64,000 nucleotides of DNA, from contig CACEWC010000001.1 of the NCBI GenBank assembly GCA_902563075.1, positions 62,001 through 126,000 of the forward strand, in the 5' to 3' direction. Shown one piece after another: positions 29,669 to 39,420 of this stretch. Positions within the stretch are counted from its first letter, which is position 1. Each line of letters starts with the position of its first letter. Source of the DNA: an uncultured Pelagibacteraceae bacterium (GTDB lineage Bacteria > Pseudomonadota > Alphaproteobacteria > Pelagibacterales > Pelagibacteraceae). Under the pieces are notes generated by a model, which was not told where the DNA came from, made no database searches, and saw nothing but the letters and a program-made list of their open reading frames with translations. Position numbers and translations under genes: made by a program.

Positions 29669-30478
29669 ATGAAAATACCTAACGTAACAATCCAACAATT
29701 ATTAGAAGCAGGTGTTCATTTAGGACACAAAACACTTAGATGGAACCCAAAAATGAAAAAATATATTTTTGGCAAAAGAGATTCCATCCATATAATAGAT
29801 TTAACTCAAACCTTAGAACTCACAAAAGTTGCACTAGAAAAAGTTCATGAGGTTATTTCTAATAATGGAAAAATATTATTTGTCTCAACAAAAAAACAAG
29901 CATCAGAGGCTATAGCTGAAGTTGCTAAAGAAACTGATCAATATTTTGTAAATTATAGATGGTTAGGAGGAATGCTAACTAATTGGGGAACTATATCAAA
30001 TTCAATTAAAAAGCTAAAACAATTAGAATTAAATTTAGTGTCTGAAAATAGAGGTTTTACAAAAAAAGAGCTTCTTAAAATGAGTGTTAAAAAAGACAAA
30101 CTACAAAGATCATTGGGCGGCATAGCAGAAATGAAAAAGGTTCCTGATTTAGTATTTATTATTGATACAAATTACGAGTCTCTTGCTATTCAGGAGTCAG
30201 TTAAACTGGGGATCCCAATTGTCGCAATTTTAGACAGTAATTCAAATCCTGATGGTATTGATTATCCGATCCCAGGAAATGATGATGCTAGAAGAGCAAT
30301 AGATTTATATTGTAATTTAATTAAAGAAACAATTATTTCTGCAAAAAGTTCAATTTCTGAAGTTGAGAAAAAAGAAAGTATAAAAAAAGAGACTAAATCA
30401 TCTAAGACTGTACAAGAAAAAGATAGAGAAAAATTAGAGGAAAAATTTAGTAAAAAAAAAAAAGAAACGATAAATTAA
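29669..30478 (+). CDS. rpsB: 30S ribosomal protein S2
   Basis: The 269-residue protein opens with the S2 signature [19 protein letters not shown] and has [15 protein letters not shown] and [26 protein letters not shown] later. The last 35 residues are a Lys/Glu-rich tail ([14 protein letters not shown] onward), a common alphaproteobacterial extension. The gene is separated by 130 bp from dnaE and preceded by a structured leader that may control the operon. tsf follows after 1 bp. Confidence 0.98.
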   Translation: MKIPNVTIQQLLEAGVHLGHKTLRWNPKMKKYIFGKRDSIHIIDLTQTLELTKVALEKVHEVISNNGKILFVSTKKQASEAIAEVAKETDQYFVNYRWLGGMLTNWGTISNSIKKLKQLELNLVSENRGFTKKELLKMSVKKDKLQRSLGGIAEMKKVPDLVFIIDTNYESLAIQESVKLGIPIVAILDSNSNPDGIDYPIPGNDDARRAIDLYCNLIKETIISAKSSISEVEKKESIKKETKSSKTVQEKDREKLEEKFSKKKKETIN

Positions 30479-30479
30479 T

Positions 30480-31331
30480 ATGAGTGATGTTGAAAAAGTA
30501 AAAAAGTTAAGAGTTGCTACAGGAGCTGGTTTTAAAGACTGCAACTTGGCAATAAAAGAGGCTAATGGTGATCTAGACAAAGCTGTAGAAATTTTAAGAG
30601 TAAAAGGAATTTCAAAAGCATCAAAAAAAATGTCAAGAGAAGCAAAAGAGGGTGTTGTTGCAATTAGTGGTGATGAAAAAAAGACTTCAATCATCGAAGT
30701 TAATTGTGAAACAGATTTTGTAGCAAAAAATGATGATTTTATAAATTTTGTGAAAGAATTAAGTGATTTGAATAACCAAAATGATTCTAATCTAGATAAT
30801 CTTAAGAAAGCTAAAATGAAAAATGGTTCCTCAGTTGAGGACAGTTTAGTTGCGTTGATTGCCAAAATTGGAGAAAAAATAACAATTGGACAATCAAAAA
30901 CTATCTCAAACTCTTCTTCAACTAATTACCAATATTTGCATACAGTGGTTAAGGACAACTTGGCAAAACTAGCTGTAGTTGTCTCGTTGGAAACCAAAGA
31001 AAATTCTGAAACTGTAAAAACCTTTGGTAAACAATTATCAATGCATATTGCGGCTTCGAATCCTTTAGCTTTAGAATCTGCATTAATTGACAAAACAATC
31101 ATTGATAAAGAACAAGAATTGATAACAGAAGAACTTAAAAATTCAGGTAAGCCAGAAGACATTGCAAAAAAAATAAGTTTAGGAAAAATGAATAAGTTTA
31201 AAGAGGAAAATGCTCTTATGACCCAGGCTTGGGTAATGGAACCGAAAAAAAAAGTTCAAGATGTTTTAAAAGAACTTGCTGTTAATGGTTTAAAGATTAA
31301 GGAATTTAGCAGAATAAAAATAGGTGAATAG
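30480..31331 (+). CDS. tsf: Elongation factor Ts
   Basis: The 283-residue protein has the UBA-like N-terminus [22 protein letters not shown] and the nucleotide-exchange segment [14 protein letters not shown]-type (here [16 protein letters not shown]), with HIAASNPLA further on. It recycles EF-Tu by GDP release. It follows rpsB by 1 bp. The next gene is frr with no gap; pyrH, which normally lies between, is absent. Confidence 0.98.
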   Translation: MSDVEKVKKLRVATGAGFKDCNLAIKEANGDLDKAVEILRVKGISKASKKMSREAKEGVVAISGDEKKTSIIEVNCETDFVAKNDDFINFVKELSDLNNQNDSNLDNLKKAKMKNGSSVEDSLVALIAKIGEKITIGQSKTISNSSSTNYQYLHTVVKDNLAKLAVVVSLETKENSETVKTFGKQLSMHIAASNPLALESALIDKTIIDKEQELITEELKNSGKPEDIAKKISLGKMNKFKEENALMTQAWVMEPKKKVQDVLKELAVNGLKIKEFSRIKIGE

Positions 31332-31883
31332 ATGTTTGATGAAAAATCACATAGCTTAAAAATGGATAAAGCTATTGAGGTATTCTCTAAAGAGTTATCA
31401 TCATTGAGAACCGGAAGAGCAAATGCAGCAATGTTAGATTTTGTTAAAGTTGATGTCTATGGTCAACAAATGCCAATTAATCAGGTTGGCAGCATAACAA
31501 CGCCTGAGCCAAGAATAATTAATATTCAAGTTTGGGACCAAAATAATGTGAACTTAGTAGATGCCGCTATTAAAAAATCAGAGCTTGGGTTAAATCCTCA
31601 AATTGATGGGCAATTAATTAGATTACCAATACCAGAATTAAATGAAGAAAGAAGAACAGAGCTTAAAAAATTAATTAAGTCTATGGGTGAAAAATGTAAA
31701 ATTTCAATTAGAAATATAAGAAGAGATGCTAATGAAGAATTAAAGAAACTTTTAAAATTAAAAGAAATTGGCGAAGATGAGGAAAAATCTTTTGAAAAAA
31801 ATGTTCAATTTATTACTGATAAACACATAAAAATTGTTGACGAAAAAATTGCAATTAAAGAAAAAGAAATAATGACAATATGA
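31332..31883 (+). CDS. frr: Ribosome recycling factor
   Basis: A 183-residue two-domain protein, the usual RRF length. LSSLRTGRANAAMLDFVKVDVYG contains the conserved helix-to-strand turn, and RIPIPELNEERR-like sequence (here LPIPELNEERRTELKKL) and ISIRNIRRDANEELKKL complete the signature. It splits post-termination ribosomes with EF-G. It begins directly after the tsf stop and overlaps uppS in an ATGA. Confidence 0.97.
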   Translation: MFDEKSHSLKMDKAIEVFSKELSSLRTGRANAAMLDFVKVDVYGQQMPINQVGSITTPEPRIINIQVWDQNNVNLVDAAIKKSELGLNPQIDGQLIRLPIPELNEERRTELKKLIKSMGEKCKISIRNIRRDANEELKKLLKLKEIGEDEEKSFEKNVQFITDKHIKIVDEKIAIKEKEIMTI

Positions 31884-32554
31884 ACCCTTTAAAACATGTA
31901 GCCATTATCATGGATGGTAATGGGCGGTGGGGTTTAAAGTATAAAAATTCAAGAAATGCTGGTCATAGAGCTGGCTTAAATACAGTAGAAAAAATTATAA
32001 AGGAAACTATCAAAAATAATATAAAATTTCTTACATTGTATGCTTTTTCAACAGAAAATTGGAAAAGACCAAAAAAAGAGATCAATTTTCTATTCAATCT
32101 TTTAGAAAATTTTCTTAAAGATAAAATAGAGGAGTTGAATAAACAAAAAATTAAATTAAAGATTATTGGTAAAAAAAATTTCTCGAGTAAATTAAATAAT
32201 CTATTAAACTTATCAGAAAAAAAAACCTCAAAAAATAAAAGACTTCAAATAAATTTAGCTTTAAATTATGGTTCAAAAACTGAGTTAATATTCGCATTCA
32301 AAGAATTAGCAAAAAATAAAGAGTCAATTAATGAAAAAAATTTAAAAAAATATTTACAGACAAAAGATATCCCAGATCCAGATATATTAATAAGGACAGG
32401 AAATACAAAAAGATTAAGTAACTTTTTATTATGGCAAGTTGCTTACTCAGAGATTTTTTTTGAAAAAAAATTATGGCCTGATTTTAATGAAAAAGATTAT
32501 TATAAGATAATCAAGAAATATATGAGTATAAAAAGAAATTTTGGAAAAATTTAA
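31880..32554 (+). CDS. uppS: Undecaprenyl (polyprenyl) diphosphate synthase
   Basis: A 224-residue cis-prenyltransferase. The catalytic Asp motif IIMDGNGRWG is followed by RNAGHRAGLNTV, and LYAFSTENWKRP and LIRTGNTKRLSNFLLWQ are family hallmarks. It makes the C55 carrier lipid for peptidoglycan and LPS precursors. The uppS-cdsA-dxr order after frr is conserved in proteobacteria. It overlaps frr by 4 bp and cdsA by 1 bp. Confidence 0.95.
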   Translation: MNPLKHVAIIMDGNGRWGLKYKNSRNAGHRAGLNTVEKIIKETIKNNIKFLTLYAFSTENWKRPKKEINFLFNLLENFLKDKIEELNKQKIKLKIIGKKNFSSKLNNLLNLSEKKTSKNKRLQINLALNYGSKTELIFAFKELAKNKESINEKNLKKYLQTKDIPDPDILIRTGNTKRLSNFLLWQVAYSEIFFEKKLWPDFNEKDYYKIIKKYMSIKRNFGKI

Positions 32555-33219
32555 TGGAAAAAGAACTTCAAAAAAGAATATTTAGTTCACTAGTGTTTGT
32601 TCCAATATCTCTCTTTTTTATTATTAAAGGAGCTTATTTTTTTAATTTTTTTATTTTAATTTGTTTAGCAGTCTCAATTTATGAATGGAATCATATGTCG
32701 AATAAAAAGGAGTATAAAATTCCAGGAATAATTTTTCTAATATTATCTTTTTATTCAGCATTTTTTTTTCGAAATGAATTTTACGGTGACTATCTATATT
32801 TTATTATCATTTTATTTATATGTATTTTTACAGATATTGGAGGATATACATTTGGTAAATTTTTTAAGGGACCCAAACTAACAAAAATAAGTCCTAAAAA
32901 AACTTATTCAGGAGTAGTTGGTGGATATTTGTTTTCAATCATTTTCATAACACTTTTTTTTAATAATTTGGATTTCATCTCAGAATTAACAAAAATAGAA
33001 GTTACACCTCAAGAACTTTCTTTTGAAAATTTTATTTTAACAATTTATGTATCAACAGCAAGCCAGTTAGGAGATATAATCGTTTCCTTCTTCAAGAGAA
33101 AATCTAATATCAAAGACACTGGAAAAATTATACCAGGTCATGGTGGTTTACTTGATAGAATTGATGGAATGATTTTTGCATACCCTGCAGCATATTTACT
33201 TTATAAAATTTTGATCTGA
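32554..33219 (+). CDS. cdsA: Phosphatidate cytidylyltransferase
   Basis: A 221-residue membrane protein with about six hydrophobic segments. The CDP-alcohol synthase signature is seen as DTGKIIPGHGGLLDRIDGM near the C-terminus, with FTDIGGYTFGKFFKGPKLT in the middle. It makes CDP-diacylglycerol for all phospholipids. It is shorter than E. coli CdsA (285 residues), apparently through loss of N-terminal helices, while the catalytic part is intact. Single-base overlaps join it to uppS and dxr. Confidence 0.92.
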   Translation: MEKELQKRIFSSLVFVPISLFFIIKGAYFFNFFILICLAVSIYEWNHMSNKKEYKIPGIIFLILSFYSAFFFRNEFYGDYLYFIIILFICIFTDIGGYTFGKFFKGPKLTKISPKKTYSGVVGGYLFSIIFITLFFNNLDFISELTKIEVTPQELSFENFILTIYVSTASQLGDIIVSFFKRKSNIKDTGKIIPGHGGLLDRIDGMIFAYPAAYLLYKILI

Positions 33220-34382
33220 TGAGAAAAAAAATTGCAATATTGGGCTCAACTAGTTCTATTGGTAAGTCTTTACTTAATATAATTAAGAAAGATAAAAAAA
33301 ATTTTAAAATTGAATTATTAACAGCTAATACGAATTATAAAGATTTAATTGATCAAGCAAAAAAATTCAATGTTACGAATATAATTATAACCGATCCTGA
33401 TAGTTTCAAAAAAACAAAAATTATTTGTAAAAATAAAAAGATAAAAATTTTTCAAAACTTTGAAAGTTTGAAAAAAATTTTACCAAAAAAAGTTGATTAT
33501 GTAATGAGCGCTATTTCTGGAATAGGTGGATTATTACCAACTTATAAATTGATCAAACATACAAAATTAATTGCAATAGCAAATAAAGAGGCAATTGTAT
33601 GTGGTTGGTCGTTGATTAATAAGGAATTGAAAAAATATAAAACAAAATTTATTCCAGTTGACTCAGAACATTTTTCGATTTTTTCATTGTTGAAAGATAA
33701 CAATACTAATAACATCGAAAAGATTTACATAACTGCTTCAGGTGGACCATTTATTAATTTACCCAAAAGTCGATTTAATAAGATTAAATTAGTTGATGCA
33801 CTTAAACATCCAAATTGGAAAATGGGAAAAAAAATTACAATCGATTCAGCAACACTCATGAATAAAGTTTTTGAGGTTATTGAAGCTAAAAATATATTTA
33901 ATGTAAATTATAAAAAGATTTCAATATTAATACATCCTAAGTCATATGTTCATGCAATAATTAAATTTAAAAACGGTTTAATCAAAATTCTTACACATGA
34001 ACCTGACATGAAAATACCAATTTTCAATTCCATTTATTATAAATCAGATAAAAATCTTAAAACTAATTCTTTAAATTTTAGTATTTTGAATAATTTAAAT
34101 CTTAGAAATGTAGAAAAAAAAAAATTTCCATTAGTTAAAGTTCTTGAAAAATTGCCGAATCGATCATCTTTATACGAAACTGTTTTAATAACTATTAATG
34201 ATTATTTGGTAAACAAATTTCTATCAGAGAAAATTAATTTTAATGAACTTATTAAATTAATTTACAATATTTCTAATCTTAGGGAATTTCAAAAATTTAA
34301 GAAAATTCACCCAAAAAATGTAAAAGAAATATATAATTTAAGGAATTATGTTCATTTAAAATTGGATGCTTTGGGTATATAA
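33219..34382 (+). CDS. dxr: 1-deoxy-D-xylulose 5-phosphate reductoisomerase
   Basis: The 387-residue MEP-pathway enzyme has an N-terminal NADPH fold (ILGSTSSIGKSLLN), IAIANKEAIVCGW and the substrate/metal site VDSEHFSIFSLL. ITASGGPF and HPNWKMGKKITIDSATLMNK follow. It converts DXP to MEP. The ispDF fusion for later steps is also in this window. rseP, which usually follows dxr, is missing; bamA comes after 11 bp. Confidence 0.96.
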   Translation: MRKKIAILGSTSSIGKSLLNIIKKDKKNFKIELLTANTNYKDLIDQAKKFNVTNIIITDPDSFKKTKIICKNKKIKIFQNFESLKKILPKKVDYVMSAISGIGGLLPTYKLIKHTKLIAIANKEAIVCGWSLINKELKKYKTKFIPVDSEHFSIFSLLKDNNTNNIEKIYITASGGPFINLPKSRFNKIKLVDALKHPNWKMGKKITIDSATLMNKVFEVIEAKNIFNVNYKKISILIHPKSYVHAIIKFKNGLIKILTHEPDMKIPIFNSIYYKSDKNLKTNSLNFSILNNLNLRNVEKKKFPLVKVLEKLPNRSSLYETVLITINDYLVNKFLSEKINFNELIKLIYNISNLREFQKFKKIHPKNVKEIYNLRNYVHLKLDALGI

Positions 34383-34393
34383 AGCCTCTAATC

Positions 34394-36637
34394 ATGATTA
34401 AGATTTTAATTAAATTTTTTATAATTTTTTATTTTTTATTTTCATCTACTTATGCTGAAATAGTTAAGAAATTTGAGATTTCAGGAAATCAAAGAATTTC
34501 CGATGAGACTATAATTATTTTTTCAGAAATAAAAATTAACGAAGAAATTGATAAATCAAAATTAAATAACATAATAAAAAATCTATATAAGACAAATTTC
34601 TTTAAAAATATTAGTTTAAAATTTGAAAATCAAATTTTGTATTTAGATGTTGTTGAAAATCCGATTATTCAGGATTTAGAAATCTTAGGTGTAAAAAAAC
34701 AATCTTTGGTTGAATTTTTAAAAGATAAGATGCAGTTATCTGCAATGAAGTCTTTTGACGAGGAACTGTTGGCGGCAGATTTAGATCTTATAAATAATAT
34801 TTTAAAAACTAATGGATATTATTTTACAAATATTTCCACCTCAAAAAACTTAGATCCAAAATTGAATACTATAAATTTGAAGATTAACATTGAATTGGGT
34901 GAAAAAGCTAAAATTAAAAAAATAATTTTTCTCGGTGAAAAAATTTTTAAAGATAAAAGATTAAAAGAAATTATAGCTTCAGAAGAACACAAATTTTGGA
35001 AGTTTATTTCTAGAAATGTCTACATTAATCAAGAACTGATAAATTTAGATAAACGATTATTAGAGAACTATTTTAAAGATAATGGTTATTACAGTGTAAA
35101 AATCGAAAACTCATTTGTAGAATTTGATAAGAATTCAAATTTTAATTTGATCTTTAATATTATTCCAGGTAAAAAATTCTTCTTCAATGACTTCGCATTA
35201 AATCTACCTTCTAATTATGATAAAAATTTATTCACTCCTATTACAAAAAAATTTTCTAAATTTAAGGGTGATGCTTATTCTTTATTAAAAGTAAATGCTA
35301 TTTTAGATGATATAAATGGTATTGCATTAAGTAAACAGTATGAATTCATTAACGCATCAGTGAATGAAGAAATTGTTGATAATAAGATTAATTTTACAAT
35401 TAATGTTTCTGAAAGTGAAAAATTTTATGTTGAGAAAATAAATATAAGAGGAAATTTTGCTACTCTTGAGGAAGTAATTAGAAATAATTTGATAGTTGAT
35501 GAGGGAGATCCTTTTAATGAAATATTGTTCAATAAATCAATAAATAATGTTCAAAGTTTAGGTATATTTAAAAAAGTTAAATCAAATATAAGTGAAGGCA
35601 CTTCTAAAAACTTTAAAATAATTGATATAGATGTTGAGGAAAGACCCACTGGAGAAATTTCATTATCAGCTGGTTTTGGTACAAGTGGAGAAACAATTGG
35701 TGGAGGAATAAGGGAAAATAATTTTTTAGGTAAGGGTATTAAACTAGACACAAACTTAGAAATAAGCGCTGAGACAATCAAGGGTAAATTTGTTTATGCA
35801 AAGCCTAATTTTAATTATAGTGATAATACTTTGTTTACATCAATTAAAAGCTCTACATCTGATTATTTAACAGAGTCGGGCTATAAAACTTCAGAAATTG
35901 GTTTTTCGTTAGGGACAAAATTTGAACAATTTCAAAATATATATTTGAGTCCAGAAATAGATTTCCTTATTGAGGACTTAGAAACTTCAAGCAAAGCCTC
36001 TAGTACTTTAAAAAAACAAGAGGGTTCATATAACGATTTATATTTCAATTACTCTATAAATCAGGACTTAAGAGACAAAAAATTTAGGACTGAGGATGGT
36101 TATCAAACTTTCTTTACTCAAGAAATACCAATTATTTCTGATAATGCAGAATTTTCTAATGCATTTGAGGTCTCAAAATTCAAAAAATTTTCAACCAAAT
36201 CAAAATCAGTTGGAAAAATTAGTTTGTATGCCAAAACAATAACAGGCCTTAGTGATGATGTAAGAATCTCAAAAAGACTTAATATTCCTTCATATAGATT
36301 AAGAGGTTTTGAAAAAGGTAAAATAGGCCCCGTTGAAAATAGTGATTATATTGGAGGCAATCATATATCCGCACTTAACTTATCAGCCAGTATACCTAAT
36401 ATTTTAGAGGGACTAGATAATTTGGATGTGGGTATTTTCTTTGATGCAGCTAATGTATGGGGTGTGGATTATGATAGTACAATTGATGATAAGAGCACTA
36501 TAAGATCTTCTACCGGTGTTGCACTTAATTTAATGACGCCGATAGGTCCCTTAAGTTTTTCATTTGCAAATGCACTGACAAAAGCTTCCTCAGATAAAAC
36601 TGAAACATTTAGATTTAATTTAGGAACTCAATTTTAA
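34394..36637 (+). CDS. bamA: Outer membrane protein assembly factor BamA
   Basis: A 747-residue Omp85 protein. The N-terminal signal peptide (hydrophobic 1-21, ending STYAEI) is followed by five POTRA repeats (about 23-420) and a C-terminal 16-strand barrel. YRLRGFEKGKIGP carries the loop-6 (V/I)RG(F/Y) type motif and the protein ends in phenylalanine (NLGTQF), as barrel proteins do. BamA inserts outer-membrane proteins, including presumably the autotransporter encoded at 41388. It overlaps the skp-like gene by one base. Confidence 0.96.
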   Translation: MIKILIKFFIIFYFLFSSTYAEIVKKFEISGNQRISDETIIIFSEIKINEEIDKSKLNNIIKNLYKTNFFKNISLKFENQILYLDVVENPIIQDLEILGVKKQSLVEFLKDKMQLSAMKSFDEELLAADLDLINNILKTNGYYFTNISTSKNLDPKLNTINLKINIELGEKAKIKKIIFLGEKIFKDKRLKEIIASEEHKFWKFISRNVYINQELINLDKRLLENYFKDNGYYSVKIENSFVEFDKNSNFNLIFNIIPGKKFFFNDFALNLPSNYDKNLFTPITKKFSKFKGDAYSLLKVNAILDDINGIALSKQYEFINASVNEEIVDNKINFTINVSESEKFYVEKINIRGNFATLEEVIRNNLIVDEGDPFNEILFNKSINNVQSLGIFKKVKSNISEGTSKNFKIIDIDVEERPTGEISLSAGFGTSGETIGGGIRENNFLGKGIKLDTNLEISAETIKGKFVYAKPNFNYSDNTLFTSIKSSTSDYLTESGYKTSEIGFSLGTKFEQFQNIYLSPEIDFLIEDLETSSKASSTLKKQEGSYNDLYFNYSINQDLRDKKFRTEDGYQTFFTQEIPIISDNAEFSNAFEVSKFKKFSTKSKSVGKISLYAKTITGLSDDVRISKRLNIPSYRLRGFEKGKIGPVENSDYIGGNHISALNLSASIPNILEGLDNLDVGIFFDAANVWGVDYDSTIDDKSTIRSSTGVALNLMTPIGPLSFSFANALTKASSDKTETFRFNLGTQF

Positions 36638-37155
36638 TGAAGTTCTTTTTTGCGAAAATATTCCTTGTATTTTTGCTAGTAGAAGTATCGGCTGCTAATG
36701 AAAATATTAGATTTATAAATATTAATTATATTGTAAACAATTCAGAAGCAGGAAAAACTTTGAATAAGATTATAGAAAATAAAAGTAAAAAAATAAAGTC
36801 AGAATTGAACGATTTAGGTAAAAAAATTGAAACTAAAAAAGAGAAAATAATTTCTCAAAAAAATATACTTAAAAAAGATGAATATGAAAATTTAGTAAAA
36901 AATTATGAAGATGAGGTTAAAAAATTTAATAATATTAGATTAAAGAGAAATGAAGACTTTAATAAATATAGAATAAACTCTCAAAAAAAAATCATTGAAG
37001 CTTTAAATCCTATTATTACAGCTTTTCTTGAAAAAGAGTCTGTGAAGATTTTATTACAAAAAGAACAAATAATTTTTGGAGATAAAGAATTAGATATCAC
37101 TGAAGAAGTTCTTATAATATTTAATGATAAGCATAAAAAAATTAAATTTGAGTAA
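36637..37155 (+). CDS. skp: OmpH/Skp family periplasmic chaperone
   Basis: The 172-residue protein begins with a signal peptide (about 1-20, LVFLLVEVSAANE). INYIVNNSEAGKTLNKII near residue 30 resembles the Skp N-terminal segment. A long Lys/Glu coiled coil follows (about 45-120) that would form the tentacles. It escorts unfolded outer-membrane proteins to BamA, which is encoded directly upstream with a 1-bp overlap. Sequence similarity in this family is low, so the call rests partly on position and architecture. Confidence 0.85.
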   Translation: MKFFFAKIFLVFLLVEVSAANENIRFININYIVNNSEAGKTLNKIIENKSKKIKSELNDLGKKIETKKEKIISQKNILKKDEYENLVKNYEDEVKKFNNIRLKRNEDFNKYRINSQKKIIEALNPIITAFLEKESVKILLQKEQIIFGDKELDITEEVLIIFNDKHKKIKFE

Positions 37156-37161
37156 AAATTG

Positions 37162-37614
37162 ATGACTAAAGATAGGTTAACAAAATCTGAAATAATTGAA
37201 CTGTTGCCTCATAGGGAGCCAATGTTACTTATAGATGAATTGATTAATATAAAGCATCTTCATTCAGCAACAGCAATAATGAATGTTAAAAAAAATTCAT
37301 TTTATGTAGATGGACATTTTCCAGGTAACCCAGTTTTGCCAGGCGTTTTAATTGTAGAGGCTTTTGGTCAAGCTGCTGCTGCTTTGACTGCTCATGGTAT
37401 AGATAAAAAAGAATACGACGATAAATTAGTTTTTTTAATGAGTGTTGAAAAGGCAAGATTTAGAAATCCTGTAATACCTGATTGTAAACTTGAATTGAAT
37501 ATTGAAGCCATAAGATCTCATGGCAGAGTTTGGAAATATAAAGGAGAGGCCTTTGTAAATGGTAAAAAAATGTCAGATGCTCAATGGTCAGCCACAATTG
37601 TTGATAGGAAATAA
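37162..37614 (+). CDS. fabZ: 3-hydroxyacyl-[acyl-carrier-protein] dehydratase FabZ
   Basis: A 150-residue hotdog-fold dehydratase. LLPHREPMLLIDE and the catalytic stretch GHFPGNPVLPGVLIVEAFGQA (His, then Glu) are diagnostic. It dehydrates 3-hydroxyacyl-ACP in fatty-acid elongation. I choose the ATG at 37162 over the track's TTG three bases earlier. It precedes lpxD here, whereas the common order is lpxD-fabZ-lpxA. Confidence 0.95.
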   Translation: MTKDRLTKSEIIELLPHREPMLLIDELINIKHLHSATAIMNVKKNSFYVDGHFPGNPVLPGVLIVEAFGQAAAALTAHGIDKKEYDDKLVFLMSVEKARFRNPVIPDCKLELNIEAIRSHGRVWKYKGEAFVNGKKMSDAQWSATIVDRK

Positions 37615-37668
37615 TTAGCAATAAATCTTGATAAGCTTTTAAAGTAAGTTTTGATATTAAACTTATTG

Positions 37669-38646
37669 ATGATAAATCCATTTTTTAAAAATACAGGCCC
37701 TCATAGTATAAATTTTTTGTTAAAGGCAATTAATTTTAAAAAAGACAATTTTCCTGACGATAAAATTACAGATATAAAAGATCTTAATTCATCTCAAAAA
37801 GATCAAATAACTTTTCTTCACTCAAAAAAATATAGCGATTATGCAAAAAAAACAAAAGCTTCTTACTGCCTTACATCTGAAAATTTTAAATCTTTTTTAC
37901 CAAATAACTGCAAAGCTATAATTACCGATAAAGTTTTATTGCATACTGCTCTAATAACAAAAATTTTCTATCCTGACTCTATTACTGATGATTATGATAA
38001 CACAGTAAAAGATATAATTGAGACTGAATTTAAAGATAAAGTTAAGTTTGGAAAAAATGTTCTTATTGGTGAAAATGTAAAGATTGGTGCAAATTGTTTA
38101 ATTGGTCATAATTCAATAATAGAGAAAAATGTGAATATAGGTGACAATTGTTCTATAGGATCAAATGTAATTATTAGAAATTCATTAATCAAGAATAATG
38201 TTCACATTTTAGATGGTTGTGTAATTGGAAAAAAAGGATTTGGTTTTTTTCCAAATAAAAACTCAAATTTTAGGTACCCCCAAATAGGTATTGTAATTAT
38301 CGAAGATAATGTTGAAATAGGCTGTGGGTCTACGATAGATAGAGGTTCTCTTTCAAACACAATTATAGGAAAAAATACTTTTTTAGATAATCAAATACAT
38401 GTGGCTCACAACGTTAAAATTGGTGAGAATTGTATTATTGCTGGACAAGTAGGTTTTGCTGGAAGTTCAACTTTAGGCAACAATGTTATGATTGGGGGTC
38501 AGGCAGGCATTTCAGGACATCTTAAGATTGGCAATAATGTGCAAATAGGTGGAGGCAGTGGGGTTATAAAAAATATTCCTGATAATTCTAAAGTGATGGG
38601 CTATCCAGCTAAAGATTTAAAAAATTTTGTTAGGGAAAATAAATGA
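37669..38646 (+). CDS. lpxD: UDP-3-O-acylglucosamine N-acyltransferase
   Basis: The protein of about 325 residues has an N-terminal uridine-binding domain (DLNSSQKDQITFLHSKKY) and a left-handed beta-helix of hexapeptide repeats. The catalytic His region is DNQIHVAHNVKIG, and the NVMIGGQAGISGHLKIGN stretch follows. It adds the N-linked hydroxyacyl chain in lipid A synthesis. The track starts at a TTG (37651); the ATG at 37669 is preferred. It overlaps lpxA by an ATGA. Confidence 0.95.
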   Translation: MINPFFKNTGPHSINFLLKAINFKKDNFPDDKITDIKDLNSSQKDQITFLHSKKYSDYAKKTKASYCLTSENFKSFLPNNCKAIITDKVLLHTALITKIFYPDSITDDYDNTVKDIIETEFKDKVKFGKNVLIGENVKIGANCLIGHNSIIEKNVNIGDNCSIGSNVIIRNSLIKNNVHILDGCVIGKKGFGFFPNKNSNFRYPQIGIVIIEDNVEIGCGSTIDRGSLSNTIIGKNTFLDNQIHVAHNVKIGENCIIAGQVGFAGSSTLGNNVMIGGQAGISGHLKIGNNVQIGGGSGVIKNIPDNSKVMGYPAKDLKNFVRENK

Positions 38647-39419
38647 TAGATAAAACGGCTATAATTAACGAAAATGCAAAAGTTCATTCAAGTGCTACGA
38701 TTGGACCATACACTATCATAGGTCCCAATGTAGAAATTGGAGAGAATACAGAGATCCAATCACATGTAAGCATAACTGGAAATACTAAAATTGGAAAAGG
38801 AAATAAAATTTATCCATTTGTTTCAATTAATGACCCTCAAGACTTAAAATATAGTGGCGAAGAAACAAGTTTAGTTATTGGGGATAATAATAAAATAAGA
38901 GAATATGTAACAATAAATCCTGGAACAATTGGTGGTGGAGGTAAGACTATAATTGGTAATAATTGTTTATTTATGATTTCATCTCACATAGCTCATGATT
39001 GTCAGGTAGGTAATAATGTTATCATTGCGAACAATGTGCCTTTAGGAGGTCATGCTATTATTGAGGATAACGTTGTTATAGGTGGAAATTCTGCTGTTCA
39101 ACAGTTTACAAGAATTGGTAAAATGGCAATGATTGGAGGAATGACAGGAGTACTACATGATGTTATTCCTTATGGATTATCGACAGGAAATAGAAATTCA
39201 TTACAGGGATTAAATCTAATAGGCTTGAGAAGAGCTAAATTTGAAAATAAGGATATTTTAGGATTAAGCGAGGCGTATAAGGAGATTTTCGCCACCAAAA
39301 ATATTAATGAAAATATAAGTAAATTAAATAGCTCATTTCAGGAAAATCCATTAGTTAAAGAGGTAATAGAATTTATTACTAAGGATAAAAAAAGATCTAT
39401 TTGTACACCATTTTCATAA
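38643..39419 (+). CDS. lpxA: Acyl-[ACP]--UDP-N-acetylglucosamine O-acyltransferase
   Basis: The 258-residue hexapeptide-repeat enzyme carries out the first step of lipid A synthesis. SSHIAHDCQVGNNVIIANN contains the catalytic His, and FTRIGKMAMIGGMTGVLHDV and the helical GLNLIGLRRAKF C-terminal region are typical. It overlaps lpxD by 4 bp; lpxI follows after 1 bp. Confidence 0.97.
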   Translation: MIDKTAIINENAKVHSSATIGPYTIIGPNVEIGENTEIQSHVSITGNTKIGKGNKIYPFVSINDPQDLKYSGEETSLVIGDNNKIREYVTINPGTIGGGGKTIIGNNCLFMISSHIAHDCQVGNNVIIANNVPLGGHAIIEDNVVIGGNSAVQQFTRIGKMAMIGGMTGVLHDVIPYGLSTGNRNSLQGLNLIGLRRAKFENKDILGLSEAYKEIFATKNINENISKLNSSFQENPLVKEVIEFITKDKKRSICTPFS

Positions 39420-39420
39420 A

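Noticed and set aside
30434-30865. 143-residue minus-strand ORF opposite tsf
   Set aside because: It is antisense to a certain gene and has shadow-like composition (Ser/Phe-rich complement of Lys/Glu codons).
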